The position numbers and the translations under genes are program-made. A stretch of DNA of 43,987 bases, taken from positions 1 to 43,987 of the forward strand of contig CAZWZL010000025.1 of assembly GCA_964638515.1 (NCBI GenBank). The letters run 5' to 3'. This DNA is from CAYPGJ01 sp964638515. Its GTDB lineage: Bacteria > Planctomycetota > Phycisphaerae > Phycisphaerales > UBA1924. Below are positions 1 through 8,335 of the stretch, piece by piece; position 1 is the first letter of the stretch, and each line of letters starts with the position of its first letter. The notes under the pieces are model-generated. The model was not told the origin of the DNA and did not search any database. It was given only the letters and a program-made list of their open reading frames with translations.

Positions 1-660
1 GTGTGAGTCCGTGCCGACGCACGAGTCCGGGTAGGCGAGGGGTTTGCCTGTGGCGTCGTCGCGCTTGGTGAGCACGCCGGGCGCGAGATACTCGAGATTC
101 ACCTGGTGCACGATGCCCGTCGCCGGGGGCACGACTCGGAAGTTGGTGAGGGACTGCTGGCCCCACTTGAGAAACTCGTAGCGTTCGCGATTGCGCTCGA
201 ACTCCTTCTCGGCGTTGATGGTGAGGGAGACCTTTCGCCCGAAGTCGTCCACCTGCACGCTGTGGTCAATGACGAGGTCACAGGGCACGAGCGGGTTGAT
301 CTCCTGCGCGTCCCCGCCGAGTCGCTTCATGGCGTCGCGCATGGCGGCGAGATCGACGACGCAGGGCACGCCCGTGAAGTCCTGCAGCACCACGCGTCCG
401 GGCAGGAACGGCAACTCCACCTCCTCGTTGCCCGCGCCTTTCCAGCCGGCCAGACGGCGGACGTCGTCCTCGCTGACGACGAACCCATCGAGGTTGCGGA
501 GCGCGGCTTCGAGCAGCACGCGGATGGAGAAGGGGAGTTTGGCGAGACGGCCCTTGGGGACGACGTTGGCGCGTTCGAGGGCGTGGAGGTCGTAGTAGAG
601 GTGGTCCACGCCGCCGGCATGGAGGGATGAACGAGCCGAGAAAACGTCTGAGGCCGTCAT
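1..660 (-). CDS. acnA: Aconitate hydratase (AcnA type), N-terminal part, cut by window edge
   Basis: This is the first 220 residues of an aconitase, the TCA-cycle Fe-S enzyme that interconverts citrate and isocitrate. The frame is open from the ATG at 658-660 to base 1, so the C-terminal three quarters lie outside the window. Visible family marks are LQDFTGVPCVVDLA near residues 95-108, DHSVQVDDFG near 130-140 and PDSCVGTDSH at the very edge, all diagnostic of the AcnA/IRP1 branch rather than AcnB. The three iron-sulfur cysteines lie further downstream and cannot be checked. The start is supported by alignment with the family, whose N-termini begin at about this distance before the LEAALRN segment. 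A small perfect dyad (697-709) sits about 40 bases upstream and may be regulatory. Confidence 0.95.
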   Translation of the reverse strand, partial: MTASDVFSARSSLHAGGVDHLYYDLHALERANVVPKGRLAKLPFSIRVLLEAALRNLDGFVVSEDDVRRLAGWKGAGNEEVELPFLPGRVVLQDFTGVPCVVDLAAMRDAMKRLGGDAQEINPLVPCDLVIDHSVQVDDFGRKVSLTINAEKEFERNRERYEFLKWGQQSLTNFRVVPPATGIVHQVNLEYLAPGVLTKRDDATGKPLAYPDSCVGTDSH

Positions 661-696
661 GGGTGTCGATTCCTGTCAGGGTGGCCATGTGAAGTG

Positions 697-709
697 AGAA
701 TGACATTCT
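697..709. promoter_or_regulatory. Perfect 6-1-6 dyad upstream of acnA, overlapping a possible -10
   Basis: The bases AGAATG-A-CATTCT form a perfect inverted repeat with a one-base centre. Read on the minus strand, TAGAAT (705-710) resembles a -10 hexamer for acnA, so the dyad would overlap the promoter, as an operator would. No convincing -35 was seen, and a chance palindrome is possible. Confidence 0.3.
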
Positions 710-778
710 ACGCGCGGGCGCCGAGTGCACGGGGCGGGTAAACGGGCGGTGCTGTTCGATGCGGCGGAGGCCGTCCGG

Positions 779-1342
779 CTACTTCTTCCACTTCACGCTG
801 CAGCCGATGGCGCTGGTCTGTGGCCGTCGCACCGGGCGTCCGGCGAGAACGTCCTCGATGGCGTCCTTGAGCGGACGGTCCTTGACGGCGTTCGCATCCT
901 TGGGCGAATCGTCGAACGCGCCCTCGTAGACGCACACGCCGCGCGCGTCGAGCAAAAAGATCTCCGGGGTGCGCTCGACGCCGTAGGCGCGGGCCACGCT
1001 CTGGCTTTCGTCGCGCAGGTAGGGAAAGGGCAACGCCCACTTCTTCGAATACTCAGCCATCTTCAAGGCCGAGTCTTCGGGGTAGTTCTCGGCGTCATTC
1101 GAGCAGACGGCAATCCACCCCATGCCGCGGGCCATCGTTTCTCGAGCCAGCGCGGTGATCCGATCCGCCGAGCCCACGACGTATGGGCAATGGTTGCACA
1201 TCCAGAGCACGACGGCGCCGCGTCGCCCCTCGAGAGCGTCGGCCAGAGCGACTTCCGGCGCGCCGGCGTTCGGGTTGGTGTTGGGCATGCGGAACGGCGG
1301 CGCGCTCATTCCGGGCGCAAGCTTCGGGCTCGATGCGGTCAT
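779..1342 (-). CDS. Thioredoxin-fold redoxin (AhpC/TSA-like), 187 aa
   Basis: This is a soluble thioredoxin-fold protein of the redoxin family, without a signal peptide. The active-site motif is CNHCPYV near residue 50, in a WMCNHCPYVV context typical of cytoplasmic thiol reductases annotated as thioredoxin family proteins. The cis-proline segment GVERTPEIFLLD lies near residue 130 and shows the full fold is present. The start chosen is the ATG at 1340-1342, preceded on the minus strand by GAGGAGA at good spacing; longer upstream extensions are Arg-rich and look non-coding. It probably reduces a thiol or peroxide substrate, but the substrate cannot be read from sequence. It lies 118 bases downstream of acnA in the opposite reading order, with no obvious operon partner. 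Confidence 0.88.
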   Translation of the reverse strand: MTASSPKLAPGMSAPPFRMPNTNPNAGAPEVALADALEGRRGAVVLWMCNHCPYVVGSADRITALARETMARGMGWIAVCSNDAENYPEDSALKMAEYSKKWALPFPYLRDESQSVARAYGVERTPEIFLLDARGVCVYEGAFDDSPKDANAVKDRPLKDAIEDVLAGRPVRRPQTSAIGCSVKWKK

Positions 1343-1443
1343 TGTGTCTCCTCTGGCCCGGAATCTCCTCGGCTCTGTCCCCGGCGCGACGCACAGTACG
1401 CCATTCTCGTGGCCGGCTCCATGCTGCCTCAACGCATCGGGCC

Positions 1444-1477
1444 AAAAAAAAGCCTCCCCGCGCGGCGCGAGGAGGCT
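1444..1477 (-). terminator. Rho-independent terminator of the P-domain protein gene
   Basis: On the minus strand, AGCCTCC pairs with GGAGGCT, extended by an inner CGCG/CGCG pairing, and is followed by eight consecutive U residues (A run at 1444-1451). It sits 45 bases after the stop codon of the gene at 1523-2131. This is one of the two best terminators in the window. Confidence 0.88.
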
Positions 1478-1522
1478 CGAACAGATTCTTCCACAAGGAT
1501 TGCGAATCGAAAGGCCGAGGGC

Positions 1523-2131
1523 TCAGCGACGCCGACGCAACGCGACCAGGCCGGCGGCGCCGGCGAGGACCACGGGGCCGGGCGAGGGGATCACGAAGAT
1601 CTCAACGCTCCAACCCTCAACGTTGCCGACGGTGCCTGTCACGTTGTCCCAAACCTGCAGCGTCCAGTCACTGTTCGCGCTCAAGCCCGCGAACGGGGTG
1701 AACGACACGCTGGCGCCGCTGATGGTTGTCGGCTTGTAATCCCCGGCGGCGACGGTGGCGCTGCTGCTGGCCTGCGCGGCCGCTGTCCAGAGACTCCCGG
1801 CGAAGTTGCCGTTGAAGCGGTATGTGCCGCCGAAGTCGCTCGCGTCGCCGTTGCCGGTCCCGCCTGAGGCGCCGACCTTGTAGAACAACCAGGCGGAGGT
1901 GTTCGACGCGACGTGCGTGACCTGCGCGCGCAGGTGGCCCATGTACCCGTGCTGCACGTCGATCGAGAAGATCACGTCCGTGATGGCCGCGACCGTGTTC
2001 GACGTGATGTTGGATTGGAGGGCGTTGCCCGTGTTGTCCGGGATGAGCCCGCCGGCGCCCGAGAACACAATGCCGGCGTTGGCCGCCGCGCCCGCCATCA
2101 ATGCCACTGCCGCGATCCCTGTCTTCAACAT
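1523..2131 (-). CDS. Exported P-domain-like protein with PEP-CTERM-like tail, 202 aa
   Basis: A secreted or surface-anchored protein. The N-terminus MLKTGIAAVALMAGAAANA is a textbook signal peptide with an AxA cleavage site. The body, with SITSNTVAAITDVIFSIDVQH early and DWTLQVWDNVTGTVGNVEGWSVEI late, resembles the proprotein-convertase P domain (a jelly-roll beta sandwich). The C-terminus has IPSPGPV, a short hydrophobic Ala/Val/Leu stretch and a final RRRR, the layout of PEP-CTERM sorting tails, which are cleaved and anchored by exosortase systems. The start at 2129-2131 is preceded by GGAGAGG on the minus strand. It has its own terminator and is probably monocistronic. There is no catalytic domain, so it is likely structural or adhesive; the function is inferred only. 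Confidence 0.85.
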   Translation of the reverse strand: MLKTGIAAVALMAGAAANAGIVFSGAGGLIPDNTGNALQSNITSNTVAAITDVIFSIDVQHGYMGHLRAQVTHVASNTSAWLFYKVGASGGTGNGDASDFGGTYRFNGNFAGSLWTAAAQASSSATVAAGDYKPTTISGASVSFTPFAGLSANSDWTLQVWDNVTGTVGNVEGWSVEIFVIPSPGPVVLAGAAGLVALRRRR

Positions 2132-2381
2132 GGTCAGACCCTCTCCTTCCGTGTCCGCCCCCACCGCTGCCGCGATGGAATCCCTGTGCAGGCAGACAGA
2201 CCTCTCGCCCGAAGCACGTATCGCAGCGCCAACGCGCAACACGACAACCTGCGTCGAACACAATCAACTTGTTCCTGCAGCGACGACCTCCCTGTGCGAG
2301 GGGGCAATCCTGCGACTCCAAGCCTAGTGTGCGCGAGCGCGGGGCAAAACGCAAGCCCCGAGCACGAACTATTCGCGCAAT

Positions 2382-4343
2382 TTACGGGACGATTTGGTCA
2401 GCGATGCGGCGGGGATCCAGGATGGCCTGAAGAATGTCCGGCGCCCCGTCCACGGGCTCCAAAGCGGGAAAAACGACCCCGCCTTCGTATCGGACCCAAC
2501 GTTCCACGAGCTCATCTCCTTCGCGAAGCAGCAGCAGCACACCGCCGGCTTCGGTGGAGCCCTCGACGGCCTTTCGCAGTCCCTCGGCCGACCAGGCCCG
2601 GAAGCCTGTGCCGTCCTCGCCCCCCCGATACCCGACCACACGCTGCCCGGGGCGAACTCCCGCGACATCGGCGGCGCTTCCCCAGCGGATCAATGTCACC
2701 GCCCCTTCCTTGTCGATTCGCATTCCCATGGAGAGCCCAACGTCCAATCCGCCCCCGGCCATCACGCTCTTGCGCTGGCGCTCCGAGCCCTGGGTGGTCC
2801 ACACGAGCCGTCGTCCGAGCTGGCCCGGCGCAGCGAACGCCGCGCCTTCTGACTTGGGCTTTTCGATCATTTCTTTGATGAGGGCGTCCCAATCCTCGTC
2901 GGCGAACACGGCTTGAAGCCCTTGCACAACGTCATTGCGCGTGTACTCCCGCGCCACGCCGTGCGGCCCGATTCGTTCACCCTCTCGCGCTCCGAGGAAC
3001 GCGCGAACGAAATCGTCGAGGGAACGCGCGCCGCCCGTGCCGCGCCGGATGATCGCGTCCGCGGTGAGCCAGAACACGGACCCCTCGCCGTAGTAATCCT
3101 GGCGCCGGCGCAGGTCTTCCCATGAGTCGCTTCGGGCGCGCAAGTACCGCATCGCCAGCGCGGTGTCCTCCACACTCCGCCAGCGGCGGCCGGCCTGTCG
3201 CTCGTACGAGCCGAGAAGCCTCGCGAGGCCTTCTGCAAACTCCTCGCCGGACTGCAGCCCGCTCCGGGTGGCGAGCACCTCGTCGTAATAGCTGGCCAGA
3301 CCCTCGTACACCCAGAGCAGCGGCGTTCGAGCGGGAGTGCGGTATTCCTCCGCCAACAGCCCACTCGGCGACACCCATTTGCCGCACCACACATGCACGT
3401 ACTCGTGGGACAGCACCGTCAGTGGATCCATTTCCTCCACGGCCTTGCGAAATCGCTCCGCGCCCATCGAGACGTAGGTGCTCGTGAGGTGCTCGAGCCC
3501 GAACCCAGGCAGGGCATCATCCAGCAGCACGAGGAAGTGGTAACGATCTGTCGGCAGCGGTCCGAACACCTCCACCGTCTCGTGCAGCATGCGTCGAATC
3601 GCACCCACCCGCTCCTCCCCCAGCTCTGTCCGCTCCTTCGTGGCGGCGACCGCGTGCAAAAAGTGCTCGCCTCCGCCCACGTTGCCGAGCTCGTAGGTCC
3701 GCAGATGCTCGCCGAAGATCACGGGCGAATCGATCACCTCCCACAGCGGCGCCGGCGCAAAGTGCACGATGGTCGAATCGCCATCAACCTGCTCCACCCG
3801 ATCGACGCGCAGGCCGCTGGCCCACTTCCAGCGGGTCGGCAGCACCAGCGATGCCCGGACGAGGGTCTCCGACTTTGTCGACCAGCCCGGATAGACCAGC
3901 GTCGTGTTCCAGCTGAGCCCCCCGAACGTGTCGAACCCATAGCTGTCGCTGCTTCGGGAGTTCACGCCGGGTTGATTGGTGATGTACGAGAACTCTGCGA
4001 TGATCCGATCGCTGCCACCCGCCCAAACCAAGTGCCGGAACGGGTCCACTTCGTCGCGGCGCCAGACGAGCCGTGCGCCCGACCCGTCGGACACGCCGAA
4101 GTCCACCATGTTCTGAATCGGTCCGCTCGGGTTGTGATTGCCGGGCGTCCATTCGACGAAGAACAGGTCGGGAAGGCCGCCGCGTAGTTCGTCCGGCACT
4201 TCCGCTTCGACCCGTGCATGCATCAACCGTCGTGCCGCGTCACGGGCATCCACTCGAACCGAGATCTCGGCCGCCCACGCGCAGCTGCCGGAGATCAGCG
4301 CCCAAACGACGATCAGCCAATGTCCCGCTCGCATCGTGCTCAT
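2382..4343 (-). CDS. M61-family (glycyl) aminopeptidase with C-terminal PDZ domain, 653 aa
   Basis: A zinc metallopeptidase of family M61. The signal peptide (residues 1 to about 26, ending SCAWAA) sends it to the periplasm or surface. An N-terminal beta domain with the family motif FVEWTPGNHNPSGPI near residues 62-76 is followed by the gluzincin catalytic core, with HEYVH at residues 313-317 (zinc ligands His313 and His317, base Glu314). The segment WVYEGLASYYDEV about 35 residues later carries the third ligand Glu. A PDZ domain lies near residues 535-625. Two ATGs compete (4341-4343 and 4332-4334); neither has a strong ribosome site. Family members favour N-terminal Gly or Ala. It lies downstream of a PDZ protein and a sigma/anti-sigma pair, suggesting an envelope role, but a terminator-like hairpin at 4399-4418 argues for a separate transcript. 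Confidence 0.92.
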   Translation of the reverse strand: MSTMRAGHWLIVVWALISGSCAWAAEISVRVDARDAARRLMHARVEAEVPDELRGGLPDLFFVEWTPGNHNPSGPIQNMVDFGVSDGSGARLVWRRDEVDPFRHLVWAGGSDRIIAEFSYITNQPGVNSRSSDSYGFDTFGGLSWNTTLVYPGWSTKSETLVRASLVLPTRWKWASGLRVDRVEQVDGDSTIVHFAPAPLWEVIDSPVIFGEHLRTYELGNVGGGEHFLHAVAATKERTELGEERVGAIRRMLHETVEVFGPLPTDRYHFLVLLDDALPGFGLEHLTSTYVSMGAERFRKAVEEMDPLTVLSHEYVHVWCGKWVSPSGLLAEEYRTPARTPLLWVYEGLASYYDEVLATRSGLQSGEEFAEGLARLLGSYERQAGRRWRSVEDTALAMRYLRARSDSWEDLRRRQDYYGEGSVFWLTADAIIRRGTGGARSLDDFVRAFLGAREGERIGPHGVAREYTRNDVVQGLQAVFADEDWDALIKEMIEKPKSEGAAFAAPGQLGRRLVWTTQGSERQRKSVMAGGGLDVGLSMGMRIDKEGAVTLIRWGSAADVAGVRPGQRVVGYRGGEDGTGFRAWSAEGLRKAVEGSTEAGGVLLLLREGDELVERWVRYEGGVVFPALEPVDGAPDILQAILDPRRIADQIVP

Positions 4344-4398
4344 GCGACGAGCGTACACGCCCGATTCGGGAGTTGGAAAGGGCTCACCGGCCCATGAG

Positions 4399-4418
4399 AA
4401 AAAGGCGAGCCGGCTCGC
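4399..4418 (-). terminator. Terminator-like hairpin between PDZ gene and M61 gene
   Basis: On the minus strand GCGAGC and GCTCGC pair around a CG centre (or GCGAG/CTCGC around a four-base loop), and five U residues follow. It lies about 190 bases after the PDZ gene stop and 55 bases before the M61 start, in a 262-base gap that holds no gene. Confidence 0.55.
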
Positions 4419-4605
4419 GCCAGTTTCGCCCCGCTCTCTCGAGCAATGTCCCGCACGAGATCGCGGGGCGGGGTGGTCGGTCCGCCTCGCGCACATCCCC
4501 CCGGCGACCCTTTCTTACGCCCCGTGGTCTCTCCGGTTGCGTCATTTGGCGACGCGCAAACTCAAATCACGGGCTTCCACGGGGCTGCGACGTCATTCGG
4601 GAATC

Positions 4606-5862
4606 TCAGCCGCCGCCCTTCTCCTCCATCTTTTTCAGGAGCGCGTCGATTCTTGCTTCCAATGACTCAATCCGCTCTTCCAGAGCCTTCGACCGCGCGC
4701 CCTCTTCCGGAGCCCAACGCATCTCCGCTCGCGGCGCGCGGGGCGCCGAAGGGGCCGCCGGGGGGGCGGGAGGCGCGGGAACCACCAGGGCTCTTGGTTC
4801 GCCGTTCCGCCCCTGCTCGAAGAACTCAACCCGCGGCATCACACGGAGCATGAAGTCTCCGGCTTGGTCCATCTCTTCGTGCAGTTGCTTCAGCAGCGCG
4901 GAGACCTTGTCGGCGCCGTCCTTGGCAACCGAGTCCTTCACCACGCCCCAGGCTTCTTGCAATTCCTCGAGCAGCTCCTTGGTCCGTTGGCTGCCTCGCT
5001 CCAGGTGCAGGCGAGTCCGCTCGCCCATCTCCTGCGCCATCCCGCGATACCGGTCGCCCATCTCCCGCGCCCATTGGCCCTGCATTCGAGCATCTCTCGA
5101 CAGTCGCTCGACCAACTCGCGCGCGTTCTTGGCCTCGCCGTCCACGTCAGCCGGCATCTCAAAGACCGCGGTTGGGCTTCCTTCGCCCACCGTCACGGTG
5201 ATCTCGAGCGGCTTTCCTTCGCGCAGCACGCCCAGCGCGATCGTGTCGCCCGGCTTGCGCGATCGAACCGCATTGCCCAGGGCGTCGGACGACGCGCCGA
5301 CCTTCCCGTCGATCTTCACCACTACGTCGAATTTCTTGAGTCCGGACTTCTCCGCCGGCATGCCCTCACTCAGCCCGCTGATCACCACGGACTGCTCAGC
5401 GTCGATGCCCAGCTGACCGGCCAGCGCCTCGCTCACATCGCTGAGCGTCACGCCGATCATCGGTCGCTTCTCTGCCCAGACCTCGTGATCGAAGTAGTTG
5501 TCGCCGGCCGCGCCGTACGCGAGCCCGCCGCCCCGAACGCGCGCCGCCTCGAACGCGGTCTTTCCATCCTCGCCGAGCAGGCGGATGGACTTCTCGTCCA
5601 TCACGATGCGGTCCGGCGGAACTGCTTTGCCGTCGATCGACGCCGAGAGCACCTTCCCGTCCCGTAACTTCAGAACGTACTCGCTCCCCTTCTCGGTCAC
5701 GTGCAGCGTTGTGGTCTGATCCTCGGCCTGTCCCCGCACTTTCACCTCGCGCCGTCCCGAGTCCTGATCGGCGGCCATCACCCACGTGTTCGAGCCGCTC
5801 GCCAGCCCCGCCGCCACCGAGAGCACGCCCGCGCTCATCGCCAATCCTCGCAACGTCGTCAT
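4606..5862 (-). CDS. Exported PDZ-domain protein with coiled-coil C-terminus, 418 aa
   Basis: An exported, non-catalytic PDZ protein. Residues 1 to about 31 are a signal peptide ending in VMAA. Residues 35-125 form an uncharacterised beta-rich region. A PDZ domain follows near residues 133-228 (start MIGVTLSDVSEAL; GLSEGMPAEKSGLKKFDVVVK is the carboxylate-binding core region). Residues about 235-310 are charged and helical, a Pro/Ala-rich linker follows (about 345-375), and residues about 390-418 form a heptad-rich coiled coil with regularly spaced Leu/Ile. There is no HtrA-type Ser protease domain or other catalytic signature. AGGAG precedes the ATG at 5860-5862. It lies 103 bases after an anti-sigma gene and could be a sensor or assembly factor of that regulon, but this rests only on position. 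Confidence 0.85.
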   Translation of the reverse strand: MTTLRGLAMSAGVLSVAAGLASGSNTWVMAADQDSGRREVKVRGQAEDQTTTLHVTEKGSEYVLKLRDGKVLSASIDGKAVPPDRIVMDEKSIRLLGEDGKTAFEAARVRGGGLAYGAAGDNYFDHEVWAEKRPMIGVTLSDVSEALAGQLGIDAEQSVVISGLSEGMPAEKSGLKKFDVVVKIDGKVGASSDALGNAVRSRKPGDTIALGVLREGKPLEITVTVGEGSPTAVFEMPADVDGEAKNARELVERLSRDARMQGQWAREMGDRYRGMAQEMGERTRLHLERGSQRTKELLEELQEAWGVVKDSVAKDGADKVSALLKQLHEEMDQAGDFMLRVMPRVEFFEQGRNGEPRALVVPAPPAPPAAPSAPRAPRAEMRWAPEEGARSKALEERIESLEARIDALLKKMEEKGGG

Positions 5863-5965
5863 GATCCGTTTCTCCTGCGCCCCTTCCTTGGAGGCGACAA
5901 ATGGCCTTCGATTCCGAACACTCTGCGATCGTTCGCGGCTCCAACGCGCGCGATTCGATCGATCT

Positions 5966-6598
5966 TCACAGTCTTTGACCCGACACCGGCAACGAAATCA
6001 GGTGCGGAGACGGCTCGCCGTGCTCCGTCAGTCCGAGCTCGTACACGTTGCGAACGCGCACCCGCTCAAGCAGCTGCCGGACGTACACCACGTCCACGCC
6101 CTCTCCCCCCCGGGCCGGACCGCTCTCCACCATCACCATGGGCAGCTCCGCGATGACGCGCCCCTGGGCAGAGCCTTGCTCCACGTACCGCTGCATCAGC
6201 TCTTCGGGCCCGAGCGATCCGATTCCCGCCGTGATCGGCGCCGGCTGCGTGGAGTGTCTTCCCGCCGGCCAGGTCGAATATCGCGCCGCTCCCGCCCACG
6301 CCAACGCCAACGCCGCCGCCACCCCCCAGCCCGTGTACGCCCGCCAACGCACGCTCACTTCGCTCCAGCCATGCAGATGATGGCTCGCGTCCGCCAACGG
6401 CAGGTCCACCAGTTCCGCGACCACCACCTCGTCGTCCACAGCGCGGCTCATCGAGGCTTGAGATCGTTGCGCCCGCGCAAGCCGAGCCCACACGCGCTCA
6501 TCCGCTGACGCCAATTGCTCCAGCTCGCCCCAATCTGCGCCCGTGGCTTCCCCGTCCACCACGCGACCGATCAGAATGTCCTCACGCTCCATCCTCAT
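5966..6598 (-). CDS. Putative membrane-anchored anti-sigma factor, 210 aa
   Basis: This gene overlaps the end of the ECF sigma gene by four bases (ATGA), the usual arrangement of a sigma factor with its antagonist. The N-terminal 75 residues are predicted cytoplasmic and begin DILIGRVVDGEATGADW, a style seen in FecR-like and other planctomycete anti-sigma factors. I see no HxxxCxxC zinc motif, so it is not a ZAS-type factor. One membrane segment is near residues 87-108 (WGVAAALALAWAGAA). The remaining 100 residues should lie outside the membrane and lack a recognised domain. It would hold the sigma factor inactive until an envelope signal releases it. The role is inferred from operon position and topology rather than strong homology. 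Confidence 0.7.
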   Translation of the reverse strand: MRMEREDILIGRVVDGEATGADWGELEQLASADERVWARLARAQRSQASMSRAVDDEVVVAELVDLPLADASHHLHGWSEVSVRWRAYTGWGVAAALALAWAGAARYSTWPAGRHSTQPAPITAGIGSLGPEELMQRYVEQGSAQGRVIAELPMVMVESGPARGGEGVDVVYVRQLLERVRVRNVYELGLTEHGEPSPHLISLPVSGQRL

Positions 6599-7224
6599 CG
6601 CTCCGCTCCTTCCTCGCGCCCCCGCGCGATCTCCACATCACCCACCCTCGCCGCCTCACCCAACTCCTCTCGAAGCATCCGTCGGGCTCTGGCCAGCCGC
6701 GTCTCCACCGTCGTCACCGGCACGCCCATGACGTCCGCGATCTGCCGGTACGACATGCCACGAACGCATCGAAGCAGCAACGGCTCGCGATAGTCGGCCG
6801 GCAATCGTTCCGCAGCCGCGAGCGCCCGTCGCCCCTCTTCCAGCCGCCCCACCTCGCTGTCCGCCCCGACTGGTCGCTCGCTTTCCTGTCCCCGTCGCTC
6901 CTCCGCCGCCCCTCGCACGAGCTTCAAACGGGCGCCGCGCCGACGCCCTGCCGTGCGGGCCACGTTCACGGTGACGGTGCGCAGCCACGCCCGCATCACC
7001 GCCGGGTCGCGCACCCGATGCACGGTGCGGACGAGCCGCATCGCCACCTCCTGCAGCACGTCCTCGAGATCCACCGTCCCGTCCCTGGGCATATGCGCCA
7101 GCGCCACCGCAGCGACCCACCGTCGGTTCGCCTCCCACAACGCGCGCAGCGCCTCGCCGTCTCCCGCGATGGCCCGCTCCGCTTGGCTGGACTGCGCTCG
7201 TAGTTCCATCGCCTCAGGCTCCAT
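6595..7224 (-). CDS. ECF-type RNA polymerase sigma factor, 209 aa
   Basis: A sigma-70 family protein with only regions 2 and 4. Region 2 spans about residues 20-90, including DLEDVLQEVAMRLVRTV (2.2) and MRAWLRTVTVNVART (2.3/2.4). Region 4 spans about residues 140-195, with LPADYREPLLLRCVRGMSYRQIADVMGVPV, where SYRQIADVMGVPVTTVETRL is the helix-turn-helix that reads the -35 element. A variable Arg/Glu-rich linker joins them. ATGs at 7222-7224 and 7207-7209 are both possible; the second has GAGG upstream. It is followed by its likely anti-sigma factor with ATGA overlap. A GGAACT resembling an ECF -35 element lies about 70 bases upstream on the same strand, hinting at autoregulation, but I found no matching -10. 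Confidence 0.9.
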   Translation of the reverse strand: MEPEAMELRAQSSQAERAIAGDGEALRALWEANRRWVAAVALAHMPRDGTVDLEDVLQEVAMRLVRTVHRVRDPAVMRAWLRTVTVNVARTAGRRRGARLKLVRGAAEERRGQESERPVGADSEVGRLEEGRRALAAAERLPADYREPLLLRCVRGMSYRQIADVMGVPVTTVETRLARARRMLREELGEAARVGDVEIARGREEGAER

Positions 7225-7357
7225 GCCACCCCATCAGACGCACGCCAACCGCGCTCCAGTCGCGATGTCCCCCTTTTTTCTCCCCCAACGCCCCGGAGTT
7301 CCATCGGGCCTGCCCGAAAAGCTCCCGATAACCCCGCTATCCTGCCCCCCACGCCCC

Positions 7358-8335
7358 ATGGACTCTCCTCACGCAGCCACCATGTCCTTCGGCGAGCACC
7401 TCGAGGACCTCCGCCGAAGGCTGATCTTCTCGATGCTGGGCATCGTGCCCATCCTCATCCTCTGCCTCGCCGTGGGTCAGACCCTCCTTCGGATCGTCAT
7501 CGCACCCCTCGAAACCGCGCTTCTCCGAGCCAACGAGTCTCCCACGCTCCAGGCTCTCTCGCCGATCGAGACCTTCGGCGCATATCTCAAGGTTTCCACG
7601 GTGGCCGCGATCATCCTCGGCGTCCCCTGGTGCCTCTGGCAGCTCTGGCTCTTCGTCCGCCCGGGGCTGTACCCGAACGAGCAACGCTTCGCCCAGTTTC
7701 TCGTCCCGCTTTCCTCCTCGCTCTCCATCGCGGGCGCGGCCTTCCTCTACTACGTCCTGCTGCCGGCCATGCTCTATTTCCTGATCCTGTTCGGAACCGG
7801 GGTGGCCCAGAACAAGCCGCCCGTCGCGGCATTGCCCCCAGCCATCACGCTCCCCGCGATCCCCGTGCTGCAGGCGGACCCGATCGACGCGGCCCCCGGC
7901 GCCGCATGGGTTCTTGCTCCGCGTCATCAGCTGCGCATCCGGCTCGACAACGGCGAAACAGTGTCCACGAATCTGACGTCCGCCGGGCTGATCGCGCAGC
8001 AGTACCGCGTCTCCGAATACGTGAATCTCGTCTTCCTGCTCGCGCTCGTCTTGGCGCTCACGTTCCAGACGCCGGTCGTGATCATGCTGCTCTCGTGGTC
8101 GGGGTTGGTCGATCATCGATTTCTCGCCTCGAAGCGCAAGCACGTGGTGCTCATCACCGTCGTGCTCGCCGCCGTCATCACGCCGACCGGCGACCCCGTG
8201 TCGCTCGCGCTGCTCGCCATCCCGCTCTACATCCTCTTTGAGTTCGGGCTGGTGCTCGCCCGCGCCGTGCCGCCGAGACGCGTGGCCGCGGGAATCATCA
8301 CGGGCAAGGCCACCGACGGCGACAGCGAGCCATGA
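7358..8335 (+). CDS. tatC: Twin-arginine translocase subunit TatC with enlarged extracytoplasmic loop, 325 aa
   Basis: TatC is the membrane receptor for twin-arginine signal peptides in the Tat export pathway for folded proteins. The N-terminal motif FGEHLEDLRRRL, the conserved SPIETFGAYLKVS after the first membrane helix, and six hydrophobic segments are all present. Most TatC proteins are about 240-260 residues. Here an extra block of about 75 residues, Pro/Ala-rich then polar, sits near residues 150-225 in a loop predicted to face the periplasm. The ATG at 7358 is the first in frame near the FxxHL motif. The gene ends in ATGA, overlapping tadA by four bases, so the two are translationally coupled. 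No tatA/tatB is in the window. Confidence 0.93.
   Translation: MDSPHAATMSFGEHLEDLRRRLIFSMLGIVPILILCLAVGQTLLRIVIAPLETALLRANESPTLQALSPIETFGAYLKVSTVAAIILGVPWCLWQLWLFVRPGLYPNEQRFAQFLVPLSSSLSIAGAAFLYYVLLPAMLYFLILFGTGVAQNKPPVAALPPAITLPAIPVLQADPIDAAPGAAWVLAPRHQLRIRLDNGETVSTNLTSAGLIAQQYRVSEYVNLVFLLALVLALTFQTPVVIMLLSWSGLVDHRFLASKRKHVVLITVVLAAVITPTGDPVSLALLAIPLYILFEFGLVLARAVPPRRVAAGIITGKATDGDSEP

Noticed and set aside
7270..7310. GGAACT on the minus strand upstream of the ECF sigma gene as an ECF-type -35.
   Set aside because: No matching -10 at the usual distance, and a six-base match is weak evidence in this composition.
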